Source of the DNA: PLA2 sp036273915
GTDB lineage: Bacteria > Planctomycetota > PLA2
Assembly (NCBI GenBank): GCA_036273915.1
Contig: DASUGR010000047.1
Location: 1-54,991 of the forward strand
Reading direction: 5' to 3'
DNA length: 54,991 nucleotides
Each line of letters begins with the position of its first letter. The stretch's first letter is position 1. The translations under genes and the position numbers were made by a program. Shown in pieces: positions 24,625 to 33,008 of this stretch. The notes under the pieces were generated by a model. It was not told where the DNA came from, did no database searches, and was given only the letters and a program-made list of their open reading frames with translations.

Positions 24625-25683
24625 ATGGACCACGCCTCCGCCGCCGCGACGGCCGGAGCCGCCGCCCGCGCGGGCGGCGCGCCGCTGCTCGAGATCATCG
24701 ACCTGAAGACCTACTTCCACACCGACGAGGGGGTCGTGAAGTCGGTCGACGGCGTGAGCTACGACCTGCGGCCCGGCGAGACGGTGGGGGTCGTCGGGGA
24801 GAGCGGTTGCGGCAAGTCGGTCACCGCGCTCTCCGTGATGCGGCTCATCCCGATGCCGCCCGGCAGGATCGAGGGCGGGCAGATCCTCTTCGACGGCGAG
24901 GACCTCGTGCGCGTGCCCGAGTCGCGGATGCGGCAGGTGCGCGGCGGGAAGATCGGGATGATCTTCCAGGAGCCGATGACGTCGCTCAACCCGGTGTTCA
25001 CGGTGGGCGACCAGATCGAGGAGGCGGTGCGGCTCCACCTCAAGCTCTCGGCGGCCGACGCGCGCGCCCGGGCGATCGAGATGCTCGCCAAGGTGGGCAT
25101 CCCGTCGCCGGACCAGCGCGTCGACGAGTACCCGCACCAGCTCTCGGGCGGCATGCGACAGCGCGTGATGATCGCGATGGCGCTCTCGTGCAACCCGAAG
25201 CTCCTGATCGCCGACGAGCCGACGACCGCGCTCGACGTGACGATCCAGGCGCAGATCCTCGACCTCATCCGCCAGCTCCAGAGCGAGCTCGGGATGAGCA
25301 TGCTGATGATCACGCACGACCTCGGCGTGATCGCGGAGACGGCGCACCGCGTGGTCGTGATGTACGCGAGCAAGATCGCGGAGAAGGCGGACGTGAAGGA
25401 GCTCTTCGCGCGGCCGCTCCACCCCTACACGCAGGGGCTCTTCCGCTCGATCCCGTCGCTCGCGGGCGGGCACGGCCGGCTCCAGACGATCGAGGGCACG
25501 GTGCCGAACCCGCTCGAGTTCCCCGTCGGGTGCAAGTTCAACAACCGGTGCCCGTTCGCGCAGCAGCACTGCGTGGACAAGGAGCCGCCGCTGAAGGAGA
25601 TCTCGAAGGGGCACTTCGCCGCCTGCTGGCTTCTCGACCCGTCGGGGCCGATGTACGATCCCGGGAAGGTCGGCGCCCGTTGA
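24625..25683 (+). CDS. Oligopeptide/dipeptide ABC transporter ATPase, OppD/DppD type (orphan pair)
   Basis: A 352-residue nucleotide-binding subunit. Walker A is GESGCGKSV, the Q loop is MIFQEPMTSLNP, the signature is LSGGMRQRV, Walker B is LLIADEPTTALD and the switch histidine lies in ITHDLG. The C-terminal oligopeptide-transporter extension has the cysteine cluster CKFNNRCPFAQQHC that in this subfamily can bind an Fe-S cluster. No permease or binding-protein gene is adjacent, unlike the complete operon at 37.9-43.5 kb. It heads a unit with a second ATPase and murJ. Confidence 0.9.
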   Translation: MDHASAAATAGAAARAGGAPLLEIIDLKTYFHTDEGVVKSVDGVSYDLRPGETVGVVGESGCGKSVTALSVMRLIPMPPGRIEGGQILFDGEDLVRVPESRMRQVRGGKIGMIFQEPMTSLNPVFTVGDQIEEAVRLHLKLSAADARARAIEMLAKVGIPSPDQRVDEYPHQLSGGMRQRVMIAMALSCNPKLLIADEPTTALDVTIQAQILDLIRQLQSELGMSMLMITHDLGVIAETAHRVVVMYASKIAEKADVKELFARPLHPYTQGLFRSIPSLAGGHGRLQTIEGTVPNPLEFPVGCKFNNRCPFAQQHCVDKEPPLKEISKGHFAACWLLDPSGPMYDPGKVGAR

Positions 25684-25712
25684 GGGCGGATCGAGGGAGG
25701 TCCACGGAACCC

Positions 25713-25745
25713 ATGACGGCACGGGAGGACGGCGAGGCGCGATGA
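25713..25745 (+). CDS. Possible 10-codon minicistron coupled to the second ATPase gene
   Basis: ATG ACG GCA CGG GAG GAC GGC GAG GCG CGA TGA encodes MTAREDGEAR. GAGGGAGG lies 12 nt upstream and the stop overlaps the next ATG (ATGA). It could be a coupling leader or merely spacer sequence. Confidence 0.3.
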   Translation: MTAREDGEAR

Positions 25746-26770
25746 GCGGGAACGGCACGCTCGTCCAGGTCGAGCACCTCCGGAAATTCTTCCCGATCCG
25801 GCGCGGCGTCTTCAGCCGCATCGTCGGCCACGTGCGCGCGGTCGACAACGTCTCCTTCCACGTCGGGAAGGGCGAGACCCTCGGCCTCGTCGGCGAGTCG
25901 GGGTGCGGCAAGACCACGGTCGGGCGGTCGATCCTCCGCCTCATCGAACCGTCGGCGGGCAGCGTCGCGTTCGACGGGCACGATCTGCTGGGCCTCAAGG
26001 GGGGCGAGCTCCGCCAGATGCGCCGGCGGATGCAGATCATCTTCCAGGACCCCTACTCGAGCCTCAACCCGCGCATGACCGTGCTCGACATCGTCGGCGA
26101 GGCGCTCTCGATCCACGGCATCGCGAAGGGCGCGGAGCGGGAGCGGCGCGTGAAGGAGCTGCTCGAGCGCGTCGGCCTCGCCGCGCGCTACGTCAACCGC
26201 TACCCGCACGAGTTCAGCGGCGGCCAGCGCCAGCGCATCGGCGTCGCGCGCGCGCTCGCGCTCAACCCCGACTTCATCGTCTGCGACGAGGCGGTCTCGG
26301 CGCTGGACGTGTCCGTCCAGGCGCAGGTCATCAACCTCCTCATGGACCTGCGAGAGGAGCTCGGCCTCGCGTACCTCTTCATCGCGCACGACCTCTCTGT
26401 GGTCCGCCACATCAGCCACCGCATCGCGGTCATGTACCTGGGCGAGATCGTCGAGACGGCGCGTGCGGACGACCTCTTCGCGCGGCCGCTGCACCCCTAC
26501 ACGCAGGCGCTGCTCTCCGCGGTGCCGGTCCCCGACCCGACGCACCACCGCACGCGCATCGTCCTCGAGGGGGACGTGCCGACGCCCGTGAACCCGCCCT
26601 CCGGCTGCCACTTCCACCCGCGCTGCCGCTACGCGGAGGAGATCTGCAGGCGCGACGCGCCGGGCGTCACCGACGCGGGCGAGGGGCACACGTTCCGGTG
26701 CCACGTCGCGGCGCGGAACTTCCCGGAGTCGGCGACCGAGCCGGTCACGGATCCGAACCCGCTTCCGTGA
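25742..26770 (+). CDS. Oligopeptide/dipeptide ABC transporter ATPase, OppF/DppF type (orphan pair)
   Basis: A 342-residue partner of the preceding ATPase. Walker A is GESGCGKTTV, the Q loop QIIFQDPYSSLNP, the signature FSGGQRQRIG, Walker B FIVCDEAVSALD (Glu-Ala instead of the common Glu-Pro), and the switch IAHDLS. The C-terminal extension carries CHFHPRCRYAEEIC. It starts at an ATG overlapping a short upstream reading frame and ends in GTGA, overlapping the murJ start. Confidence 0.9.
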   Translation: MSGNGTLVQVEHLRKFFPIRRGVFSRIVGHVRAVDNVSFHVGKGETLGLVGESGCGKTTVGRSILRLIEPSAGSVAFDGHDLLGLKGGELRQMRRRMQIIFQDPYSSLNPRMTVLDIVGEALSIHGIAKGAERERRVKELLERVGLAARYVNRYPHEFSGGQRQRIGVARALALNPDFIVCDEAVSALDVSVQAQVINLLMDLREELGLAYLFIAHDLSVVRHISHRIAVMYLGEIVETARADDLFARPLHPYTQALLSAVPVPDPTHHRTRIVLEGDVPTPVNPPSGCHFHPRCRYAEEICRRDAPGVTDAGEGHTFRCHVAARNFPESATEPVTDPNPLP

Positions 26771-28350
26771 CCCGGCTGTCGCGCGCCGCGGGCCTCGTCT
26801 CCCTCGCGACGCTCGTCTCACGCGTCCTCGGGCTCCTGCGGGACTCCGTACGCGCGGCGCTCTTCGGGAGCGGGTGGCTCTCCGACGCCTTGGACGTCGC
26901 GTTCAAGGTGCCGAACCTCTTCCGCGACCTCTTCGCGGAGGGCGCGTTCTCGGGCGCGTTCGTCCCGACGATCATGCGGACGCACGAGCGGGAGGGCCGG
27001 GCGGCCGCGCTCGTGCTCCTGAACCGCGTGCTGTCGACGATGCTCGTCTACGTGGGGGCGCTGTGCCTCGTCCTCATCTCGTTCGCGCCGTGGATCGTGC
27101 GGATCCTCGCCTCGCCGACGTTCGTCGAGCAGCCCGAGTTCCGGGATGCGGTCGTCCTCGTGCGGATCCTCGCGCCGTTCCTGCTGCTCATCTGCCTCGC
27201 GGTGGCGGCGATGGGGGCGCTCAACGTGCTCGGGAAGTACTTCGTGCCGGCGCTCTCCCCCGCGGCGCAGAACCTCGTCCTCGTGCTCGGCGGCCTCGTC
27301 GTCTACAAGGCCGTGGCGGAGGCGCCGGCGCGCGCGGTGCCGTGGGCGTTCCTCCTGCTCGCGGGCGGCGCGCTCCAGTTCCTGATCCAGGTGCCGCCGC
27401 TCCTGCGCGCGGGCTGGCGGCCGCGGTTCCTCCCGGACCTCCGCCTCCGCACCGAGGAGACGCGGCAGATGCTGCGGCGCATGCTGCCGGTCGTCGCCGG
27501 CCTCGCGGCGACCAACCTCTGCATCCTCATCAACACGCGGCTCGCGACCGACGACCAGGGGGGGACCTCGAACCTCTACTACGCCTTCCGCCTCGTCCAC
27601 CTGCCCGTGGGGCTCGTGGGCGTCGCGGTCGGCACCGCGGTGCTCGCGGAGGCGTCGCGGCGCGCGGCGGTGCACGACGAGGAGGGCGCGCGCGAGACGC
27701 TCGCGGAGGCGTTGCTGCTCTGCCTCGCGTTCGCGGCGCCGGCGGCGGCGGGGCTCCTCGCCCTGGGGCCGCCGATCGCCGACCTGCTCTTCCATTGGGG
27801 GCGGCAGATGGATCTCGGGCGGACGGCGGCCATCGGCCTCACGATCCGCTGGTTCGCGCCCGCGGTCGTCTTCTACTGCGCGGTGAAGGTGGTCGTCCCG
27901 TTCTTCCACGCGCAGGGGCGGGTCCGGATCCCCGTGTTCGCCTCGATGACGGCCGTCGTCGCGAACCTCGCCTGCGCGCTGACCACGCACCGCTGGCTCC
28001 GCTGGAACGGGCTCGCGCTCGCCGTCGGCGTGGGGCAGCTCGCGAACCTCCTTGTCCTCCTCGTCTTCACGGGGGCGCTTCACGGCTGGCCCGGAAGGGC
28101 GCTCTTCGGGCGGCTCGGGAAGATCGCGCTCGCGAGCGCGGTCTGCGCCGGGGTGGCGGCCGCGACGGTGCCGCTCTTCCCGGCGGGGGAGGGGGCCCTT
28201 CCCCGGCTCCTTCGCGGGCTCGTCCCGGTGGCGACCGGGGCGGTCGCCTACCTCGCGGCCGGGCGGCTGCTCCGGTGCCCGGAGATCGAGTCGCTCGTCC
28301 GGGCGCTGGGCCGGTTCGCGCGGCTGGACAAGGGCCGCCGCGGCGCCTAA
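26767..28350 (+). CDS. murJ: Lipid II flippase MurJ (MviN)
   Basis: A 527-residue integral membrane protein of the MOP superfamily with about 14 membrane helices. It flips lipid II to the periplasmic face for peptidoglycan synthesis. Signatures are LVSRVLGLLRDSVRAALFG and FKVPNLFRDLFAEGAFSGAF near the N terminus, with the essential Arg and Asp residues of the first loop, and LPVVAGLAATNLCILIN in the middle. The start GTG overlaps the stop of the ABC ATPase gene (GTGA). Its presence argues that this organism makes peptidoglycan. Confidence 0.93.
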   Translation: MTRLSRAAGLVSLATLVSRVLGLLRDSVRAALFGSGWLSDALDVAFKVPNLFRDLFAEGAFSGAFVPTIMRTHEREGRAAALVLLNRVLSTMLVYVGALCLVLISFAPWIVRILASPTFVEQPEFRDAVVLVRILAPFLLLICLAVAAMGALNVLGKYFVPALSPAAQNLVLVLGGLVVYKAVAEAPARAVPWAFLLLAGGALQFLIQVPPLLRAGWRPRFLPDLRLRTEETRQMLRRMLPVVAGLAATNLCILINTRLATDDQGGTSNLYYAFRLVHLPVGLVGVAVGTAVLAEASRRAAVHDEEGARETLAEALLLCLAFAAPAAAGLLALGPPIADLLFHWGRQMDLGRTAAIGLTIRWFAPAVVFYCAVKVVVPFFHAQGRVRIPVFASMTAVVANLACALTTHRWLRWNGLALAVGVGQLANLLVLLVFTGALHGWPGRALFGRLGKIALASAVCAGVAAATVPLFPAGEGALPRLLRGLVPVATGAVAYLAAGRLLRCPEIESLVRALGRFARLDKGRRGA

Positions 28351-28393
28351 ACTCACGGGTTTGCACGCCTCTTTCAAACCCCTCCGAGTGGAT

Positions 28394-28636
28394 ATGGACT
28401 TCAAGAAGATCCAGCAGGCACAGGAGCGTTTTGGCGGTCCCTTCGCCATGACCTCCATTCTGCAGAAGCGGGTGCGCGAGCTTGTCCAGGGCGCCCGGCC
28501 GCTCGTAGAGACCGACAAGACGCGGCCGATCGACATCGCGCTCGACGAGCTCCTCGAGAACAGGCTGACGCTCGAGCCCCACACGGAGTCGGCGCAGCCC
28601 CAGGCGCCGAAGGACATCTTCGGCGGCGAAGCGTAG
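28394..28636 (+). CDS. rpoZ: Probable RNA polymerase omega subunit
   Basis: An 80-residue acidic protein. The sequence AMTSILQKRVRELVQGARPL followed by DIALDELLENRL resembles the conserved part of omega subunits, which clasp the beta-prime C terminus and aid polymerase assembly. It lacks the usual N-terminal MARxT motif, so I treat this as probable. A GTG two codons upstream is an alternative start. A TAAACT box overlaps the murJ stop codon (28348-28353), giving a leader of about 30-40 nt. It is convergent with the HEAT-cyclophilin gene. Confidence 0.6.
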   Translation: MDFKKIQQAQERFGGPFAMTSILQKRVRELVQGARPLVETDKTRPIDIALDELLENRLTLEPHTESAQPQAPKDIFGGEA

Positions 28637-28674
28637 GCCCGCCGAAGCGCCGCCGCGGCGCGGGAGCGGCCGGT

Positions 28675-30621
28675 TCACTCGTCCGCCAGCGCGACGCGCG
28701 CCTTGAGGATCCGGTCCCCGATGCGGATCGCGTCGACGACCGCGAACCCCTCGACGACCTGCCCGAAGACCGTGTAGCGCCCGTCGAGGTGCGGCGTCGG
28801 CAGGTGCGTGATGAAGATCTGGCAGCCACCCGTGTCGTCGTTGCCCTTCGGCATCCCGACGGTGCCGCGCACGTAGGGACGCTCGCCGATCTCGTCCGGG
28901 AGCACGACGCCGCCGTTGCCGGCGCCGTCGCCGCGCGGGCACCCGCCCTGGATGACGAAGTCCGCGACGACCCGGTGCCAGGTGAGCCCGTCGTAGAACC
29001 CCTCGCCCGCGAGCGCGGCGACGTTCACGCAGTGCGCGGGCGCGTCGTCGGGGAAGAGGCGGATGACGATCGTCCCCTTGGTCGTCTCGAGGACGAGCTT
29101 GCTCCCGCGGAGCGCGTCCGCGGCGGCGCGCACGCCCTTCGCGTCGTGGCCGTGCAGGCGGAAGCCGGAAGGAGGGGGGGCCGGGGGGCAGGGTCTGCCG
29201 AGCTTCGCGAGTGCCGCGCACGCCGCCGTCCGCACCGCTGGCTCGGGATCGCCCGCCGCCTCCACGAGCCACGGGTCGAAGACGCCGAGCTTGTCGAGCG
29301 CCTGCGCGGCCTCGATGCGGACGTCGCCTTCCTGCGCGGCGCGCGCGGTGGCGACGATGGCGTCCGCCTGCTCCTTCGCGCCGCGCGCCGCGAGCGACGC
29401 GACCGCGGTCGATCGGACGGCGAAGTCCTCGGCCTTCAGGAGATCGAGAAGGAGCGGCACCGCCTTCTCCGAAGGCACGCCCTCCTTCCCGCACGTCTCC
29501 GCGGCCGCCACCTGTCCCCGGACGGTCCTGGGAGAAGGGGTTCGGGCGTGCGAGGACCAGCCGCCCGCGGGCTGGTACTCCCGGATCCGCCACGTCGTCT
29601 CCTCGCGCAGATCGTCCGCCATGGTGTCCGGGAGCGTGGCCATCGGCGCCCCCGCCGCGACGAGCGCGACGTCCGCGCTCGCGAGGAGGCGCGGATCCGC
29701 GAGGCCCGGCACCACCTCCGCGAGCAGCACCGCCGCGTCTTTGCCGCCCGCGGCGAGATGGTCGATCGCCGCCTCCTGCACGAGCACGTCGGCATGTCCG
29801 CACAGCGCGGCGGCGCGCTTCCCGGTCGCCGCGTCGAACGGCTTCGCGGTCGCGCGCAGCGCCTCGACGACGATCCGCGGGTCCGCGTCGTCGAAGCGCT
29901 CGACGAGGAACGGGCGCTGCCCGTCGATCTGGCCGAGCCCGCGGAGCGCGAACACCCGCTCGTCGAGGGGCCGGTCCGCCGCGGCCGCCTCGCGCAGCTT
30001 CTCCGCCCACTCGACGGGCGCGGCGACCCAATGCCCCACCTTGCGCGCGCGCTCGCGGAGGAGGATCCACATCGCGTAGACGAGCCGCCAGCGGACGTCG
30101 GCCACCCCCTCGTGCGAGAGCGCTGCGAAGACGTCCTGCGCGGCCGTCGCATCGCCCGATCGCGCGAGGGCGAGCGCGGCGCTCCCGCGCACGAGGGCGT
30201 CGCCGTGCCGCAGGTAGCGCGCGACATCCGACGTGGCGCGCACGTCCTTCGTCTTCCCGAGCGCCCCGAGGGCGAACGGGAGGTCCGGGGCGGCGAGCTT
30301 GTCGAGCCTCTCGCGCAGCGGGAGCACGACTTCCGCGGTCCCGATCTGCCCGAGCGCGAACATCGCGCCCCGCCGCACGGGCCCGACCGGATCGTCGAGC
30401 AGCGGGAGCAGCCACGGAAGCGCGCGCGGGTCCTTCAACCGCGCCGCGCACAAGACGGCCGCGTGCCGGTCGCGCGCGTCGGCCGACGCGGCGGCCTTCC
30501 CGAGCGCCTCCGCGTCGTAGGAGCGCGAGAGCTCGAGGACGAGCACCTCGTCCGCGAGCGACCCGGCCCCCGCCGCCCTCCCGAGTCCGAGCACCGCGAT
30601 CGCGACGAGAGCCCTCTTCAT
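28675..30621 (-). CDS. Secreted HEAT-repeat protein fused to a cyclophilin-type peptidyl-prolyl isomerase
   Basis: A 648-residue protein. A signal peptide (MKRALVAIAVLGLGRAAGAG) is followed by about 450 residues of HEAT repeats (for example VGPVRRGAMFALGQIG, VRSTAVASLAARGA). The cyclophilin domain starts near residue 490: KGTIVIRLFPDDAPAHCVN, GLTWHRVVADFVIQGG (with the catalytic Arg) and FITHLPTPHLDGRYTVFGQV. It should assist folding of exported proteins, with the HEAT solenoid binding clients or partners. The linker PCPPAPPPSG is encoded by a G-rich repeat copy (29167-29191). Its ATG overlaps the comEC stop (ATGA), and a TACGAT box sits 9 nt upstream. Confidence 0.88.
   Translation of the reverse strand: MKRALVAIAVLGLGRAAGAGSLADEVLVLELSRSYDAEALGKAAASADARDRHAAVLCAARLKDPRALPWLLPLLDDPVGPVRRGAMFALGQIGTAEVVLPLRERLDKLAAPDLPFALGALGKTKDVRATSDVARYLRHGDALVRGSAALALARSGDATAAQDVFAALSHEGVADVRWRLVYAMWILLRERARKVGHWVAAPVEWAEKLREAAAADRPLDERVFALRGLGQIDGQRPFLVERFDDADPRIVVEALRATAKPFDAATGKRAAALCGHADVLVQEAAIDHLAAGGKDAAVLLAEVVPGLADPRLLASADVALVAAGAPMATLPDTMADDLREETTWRIREYQPAGGWSSHARTPSPRTVRGQVAAAETCGKEGVPSEKAVPLLLDLLKAEDFAVRSTAVASLAARGAKEQADAIVATARAAQEGDVRIEAAQALDKLGVFDPWLVEAAGDPEPAVRTAACAALAKLGRPCPPAPPPSGFRLHGHDAKGVRAAADALRGSKLVLETTKGTIVIRLFPDDAPAHCVNVAALAGEGFYDGLTWHRVVADFVIQGGCPRGDGAGNGGVVLPDEIGERPYVRGTVGMPKGNDDTGGCQIFITHLPTPHLDGRYTVFGQVVEGFAVVDAIRIGDRILKARVALADE
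29167..29191 (+). repeat. G-rich dispersed repeat inside the HEAT-cyclophilin gene
   Basis: GGAAGGAGGGGGGGCCGGGG plus GGCAGG on the + strand, antisense to the gene; full GAAG lead present. Confidence 0.5.
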
Positions 30622-32936
30622 GGCGCGCGGATCGTAGCACGGTCGTTCCGGCGGAAAGGGGCCGCGACCGGCGCGCCGCGGCCGGGGAGGCGGACCGTGA
30701 TCGCGCCCGCGTCGAACGTGGCGATCACCTCCGGCGCGCCGTAGCGCTCGAGCGTCTGCGGGTTTGGGAACCCGGGCGCGGAGGAGACGAGGAGGAGCCG
30801 CGGTTGCACCGCGCGGCCGAGAGCTTGCGCCTCCTCGCAGCGGGCGCCGTGGTGGGGCGCGACGAGGATCTCGGAGCGGGGGAGGCCCGACCGGATCAGC
30901 CCCCGGAGCCCCCTCTCTTCCCGGTCCGCGGGCAGCAGCGCGCGGACGCCGCCCTCCGCCTCCAGCAGGAGGACGACCGACGTGTCGTTCTCGGAGAGGC
31001 CGTCGCCGCCCGCGGCCAGGACGACCAGCCGCCCGCGCGGCCCGTCGAACAGCGGCGCGCCGGCGCGCGCGAGCGACCATGGGACGCGGGCCTCCGCCGC
31101 GGCGCGGAGGAGCGGCGCCGGCGGGTCGGGGCCCGTCACGAGCGCGCCGACGGGGAAGCGCCGCAGGAGCAGCGGGAGCGCGTTCCAGTGGTCCGCGTCG
31201 GCGTGCGTGACGACGACGAGGTCGATGCGCACGATGCCGAGCGCCCGGAGCGCGGGAAGAAGGACCGCGCGCGCGACGCCCGGCCGCGTGCGCGAGCCGC
31301 CGTCGACGAGCGCCGTCCAGCCGTCCGGCGACCGCAGGATGACCGCCTGGCCGTGTCCGACGTCGAGCATCGAGAGCTCCGCGTCGGACGGCGGGGCCGG
31401 GCGCGCCGCTACGGCGAGGGCGATCGCCGTGGCGAGGCCCGCGAGCGCGGGCAGCGGCCGCCAACGCAGGAGGACGCAGGCGAGGATCCACAGCACGACC
31501 GCCGTGACCGGCGGCGGCGGGAGGACCCAGAGGCTCGCCGGGAGACTGCCGCCGAGCGCGAGGAGCCCGCGGAGCGCGCGGGCCGCCGCCGTGGCGACGG
31601 GCGCGGCACCGGGCACGGCGAGCGCGACGAGCGCGACCGCCGCGAGGAGGACCGAGACCAGCGGGGCCGCGAGCACGTTCACCGCGACCGCGTAGGGCGT
31701 GACCACGCCGAACGCGCGCGCGACGAGCGAGAGCGTGGCGAGCCACGCCGCGAGCGACACCGGGAACGCGGCGAGGAGGTACCCCGTGACGACGAGGAGC
31801 ACCGGCCGGTCGTGCCGCACCGCGGGGAAGCGGCGGAGCAGCCGGTAGCGGGCGGACCAGCGGTCCTGCCACGGCCCCGCGAGCCACAAGATCCCCGCCG
31901 CGGCGAGAAAGCTCAGCTGGGAGCCGATGCTCAGCATCTCGGAGGGATCGAGGAGCGCGAGCAGGAGGGCCGCGCCGCCGAGCGACGACCCGGCGTCCGG
32001 CGGACGCCCGCGCACGAGCGCGAGCGCGTGGAACGCGAGCACGGAGACGGCCCGCCGCACCGGCGCCCCCGCCCCCGCGACCGGCACATACGCGAGCGCG
32101 AGCGCGAACGTGACGCCCGCCGCGGCACGGGGGCCGAGACCGGCCGCCCGGAGGAGCGCGTGCACCATCGCGGCGAGGAGCAGGACGTGCATCCCCGAGA
32201 TCGCGAGGACGTGGCTCGTTCCGGTGCGCTCGAAGTCCAGGCGGTCCTCGTCGGAGAGGCCGGTCCGGTCCCCGAGGAGGAGCGCGACCGCGACCGGCGC
32301 GACATCGGCCGGCAGGTCCCTGTGGAGGCGTGCGGCGGCCTTCCGCCGCAGCGCGGCGAGCGCGCCCGCGGGACTCCACGGCGCCGCGCGCAGCACCTCG
32401 ACGTTGTCCGCGGTGCGAAGCTCCGCGAGGAGCCCGACGCCCCGCCGGGCGAGCGGGAGCCGCCGGTCGGTCTCTCCGGGGTTTCCCGGCGGCGGCATGA
32501 TCCGGCAACGCCCCGCGACCCGTACGACGGCACCCGGGCCCACGCCCCCCGGGAGCGTGCCGGCGAAGGTGCAACGAAGCCCCGGCCCCTCGGGCGGCAG
32601 GCCTTCGAGCCATGCGCGCCCGTGGAAGGGGTCTTCCCCGCAACGGGTCACCCGGAGCGTCGCCCCGACGGGGCCCGGCGGGGCGCGCGGCCAGTGCCCT
32701 TCCACGGTCGCGAGCATCGCCGCGGTCGCCGCGCGATCGCGGGCGCCCGCCGCGTAGCCGGCGGCAAACGCGGCCGCCGCGAGCGCCGGCACGACGGCCC
32801 GCCGCGCCGCCGCGCAGGCGAGAAGCGCGAGGACCGCCGTGACGACGAGGCCGGGCGCGAGGGCGGCGGAGGCCACCCCCGCGACGGCCGCGGGGCCGGC
32901 GACGAGCAGCGGGCGGGAGGCGAGGGCTCGGGTCAT
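30618..32936 (-). CDS. comEC: ComEC/Rec2-type DNA uptake channel protein
   Basis: A 772-residue polytopic membrane protein. Order: hydrophobic N-terminal helices, an OB-like periplasmic region, the competence domain with FERTGTSHVLAISGMHVLL, more helices, and a C-terminal metallo-beta-lactamase-fold domain (MLDVGHGQAVILRS, VVTHADADHWNALP). ComEC carries single-stranded transforming DNA across the inner membrane. No other competence gene is in the window. A TATAAG box lies only 3 nt before the ATG, so either the start is later or the box is not the promoter. A G-rich repeat copy is embedded at 30899-30921. Confidence 0.92.
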   Translation of the reverse strand: MTRALASRPLLVAGPAAVAGVASAALAPGLVVTAVLALLACAAARRAVVPALAAAAFAAGYAAGARDRAATAAMLATVEGHWPRAPPGPVGATLRVTRCGEDPFHGRAWLEGLPPEGPGLRCTFAGTLPGGVGPGAVVRVAGRCRIMPPPGNPGETDRRLPLARRGVGLLAELRTADNVEVLRAAPWSPAGALAALRRKAAARLHRDLPADVAPVAVALLLGDRTGLSDEDRLDFERTGTSHVLAISGMHVLLLAAMVHALLRAAGLGPRAAAGVTFALALAYVPVAGAGAPVRRAVSVLAFHALALVRGRPPDAGSSLGGAALLLALLDPSEMLSIGSQLSFLAAAGILWLAGPWQDRWSARYRLLRRFPAVRHDRPVLLVVTGYLLAAFPVSLAAWLATLSLVARAFGVVTPYAVAVNVLAAPLVSVLLAAVALVALAVPGAAPVATAAARALRGLLALGGSLPASLWVLPPPPVTAVVLWILACVLLRWRPLPALAGLATAIALAVAARPAPPSDAELSMLDVGHGQAVILRSPDGWTALVDGGSRTRPGVARAVLLPALRALGIVRIDLVVVTHADADHWNALPLLLRRFPVGALVTGPDPPAPLLRAAAEARVPWSLARAGAPLFDGPRGRLVVLAAGGDGLSENDTSVVLLLEAEGGVRALLPADREERGLRGLIRSGLPRSEILVAPHHGARCEEAQALGRAVQPRLLLVSSAPGFPNPQTLERYGAPEVIATFDAGAITVRLPGRGAPVAAPFRRNDRATIRAP
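30899..30921 (-). repeat. G-rich dispersed repeat inside comEC
   Basis: Minus strand GGAAGAGAGGGGGCTCCGGG plus GGC; it encodes REERGLRGL. Confidence 0.5.
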
Positions 32937-33008
32937 CCCCTTATACGTCGCGGGCCGGTGTCACTTTCCGGGTGGCGCAATGGGGCTCCCGCGGCGTAAA
33001 TCAGGGGG

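Noticed and set aside
32940..32945. TATAAG as a leaderless promoter of comEC
   Set aside because: It leaves only 3 nt before the ATG, too few for transcription to begin before the start codon; it is not counted in the leaderless set.
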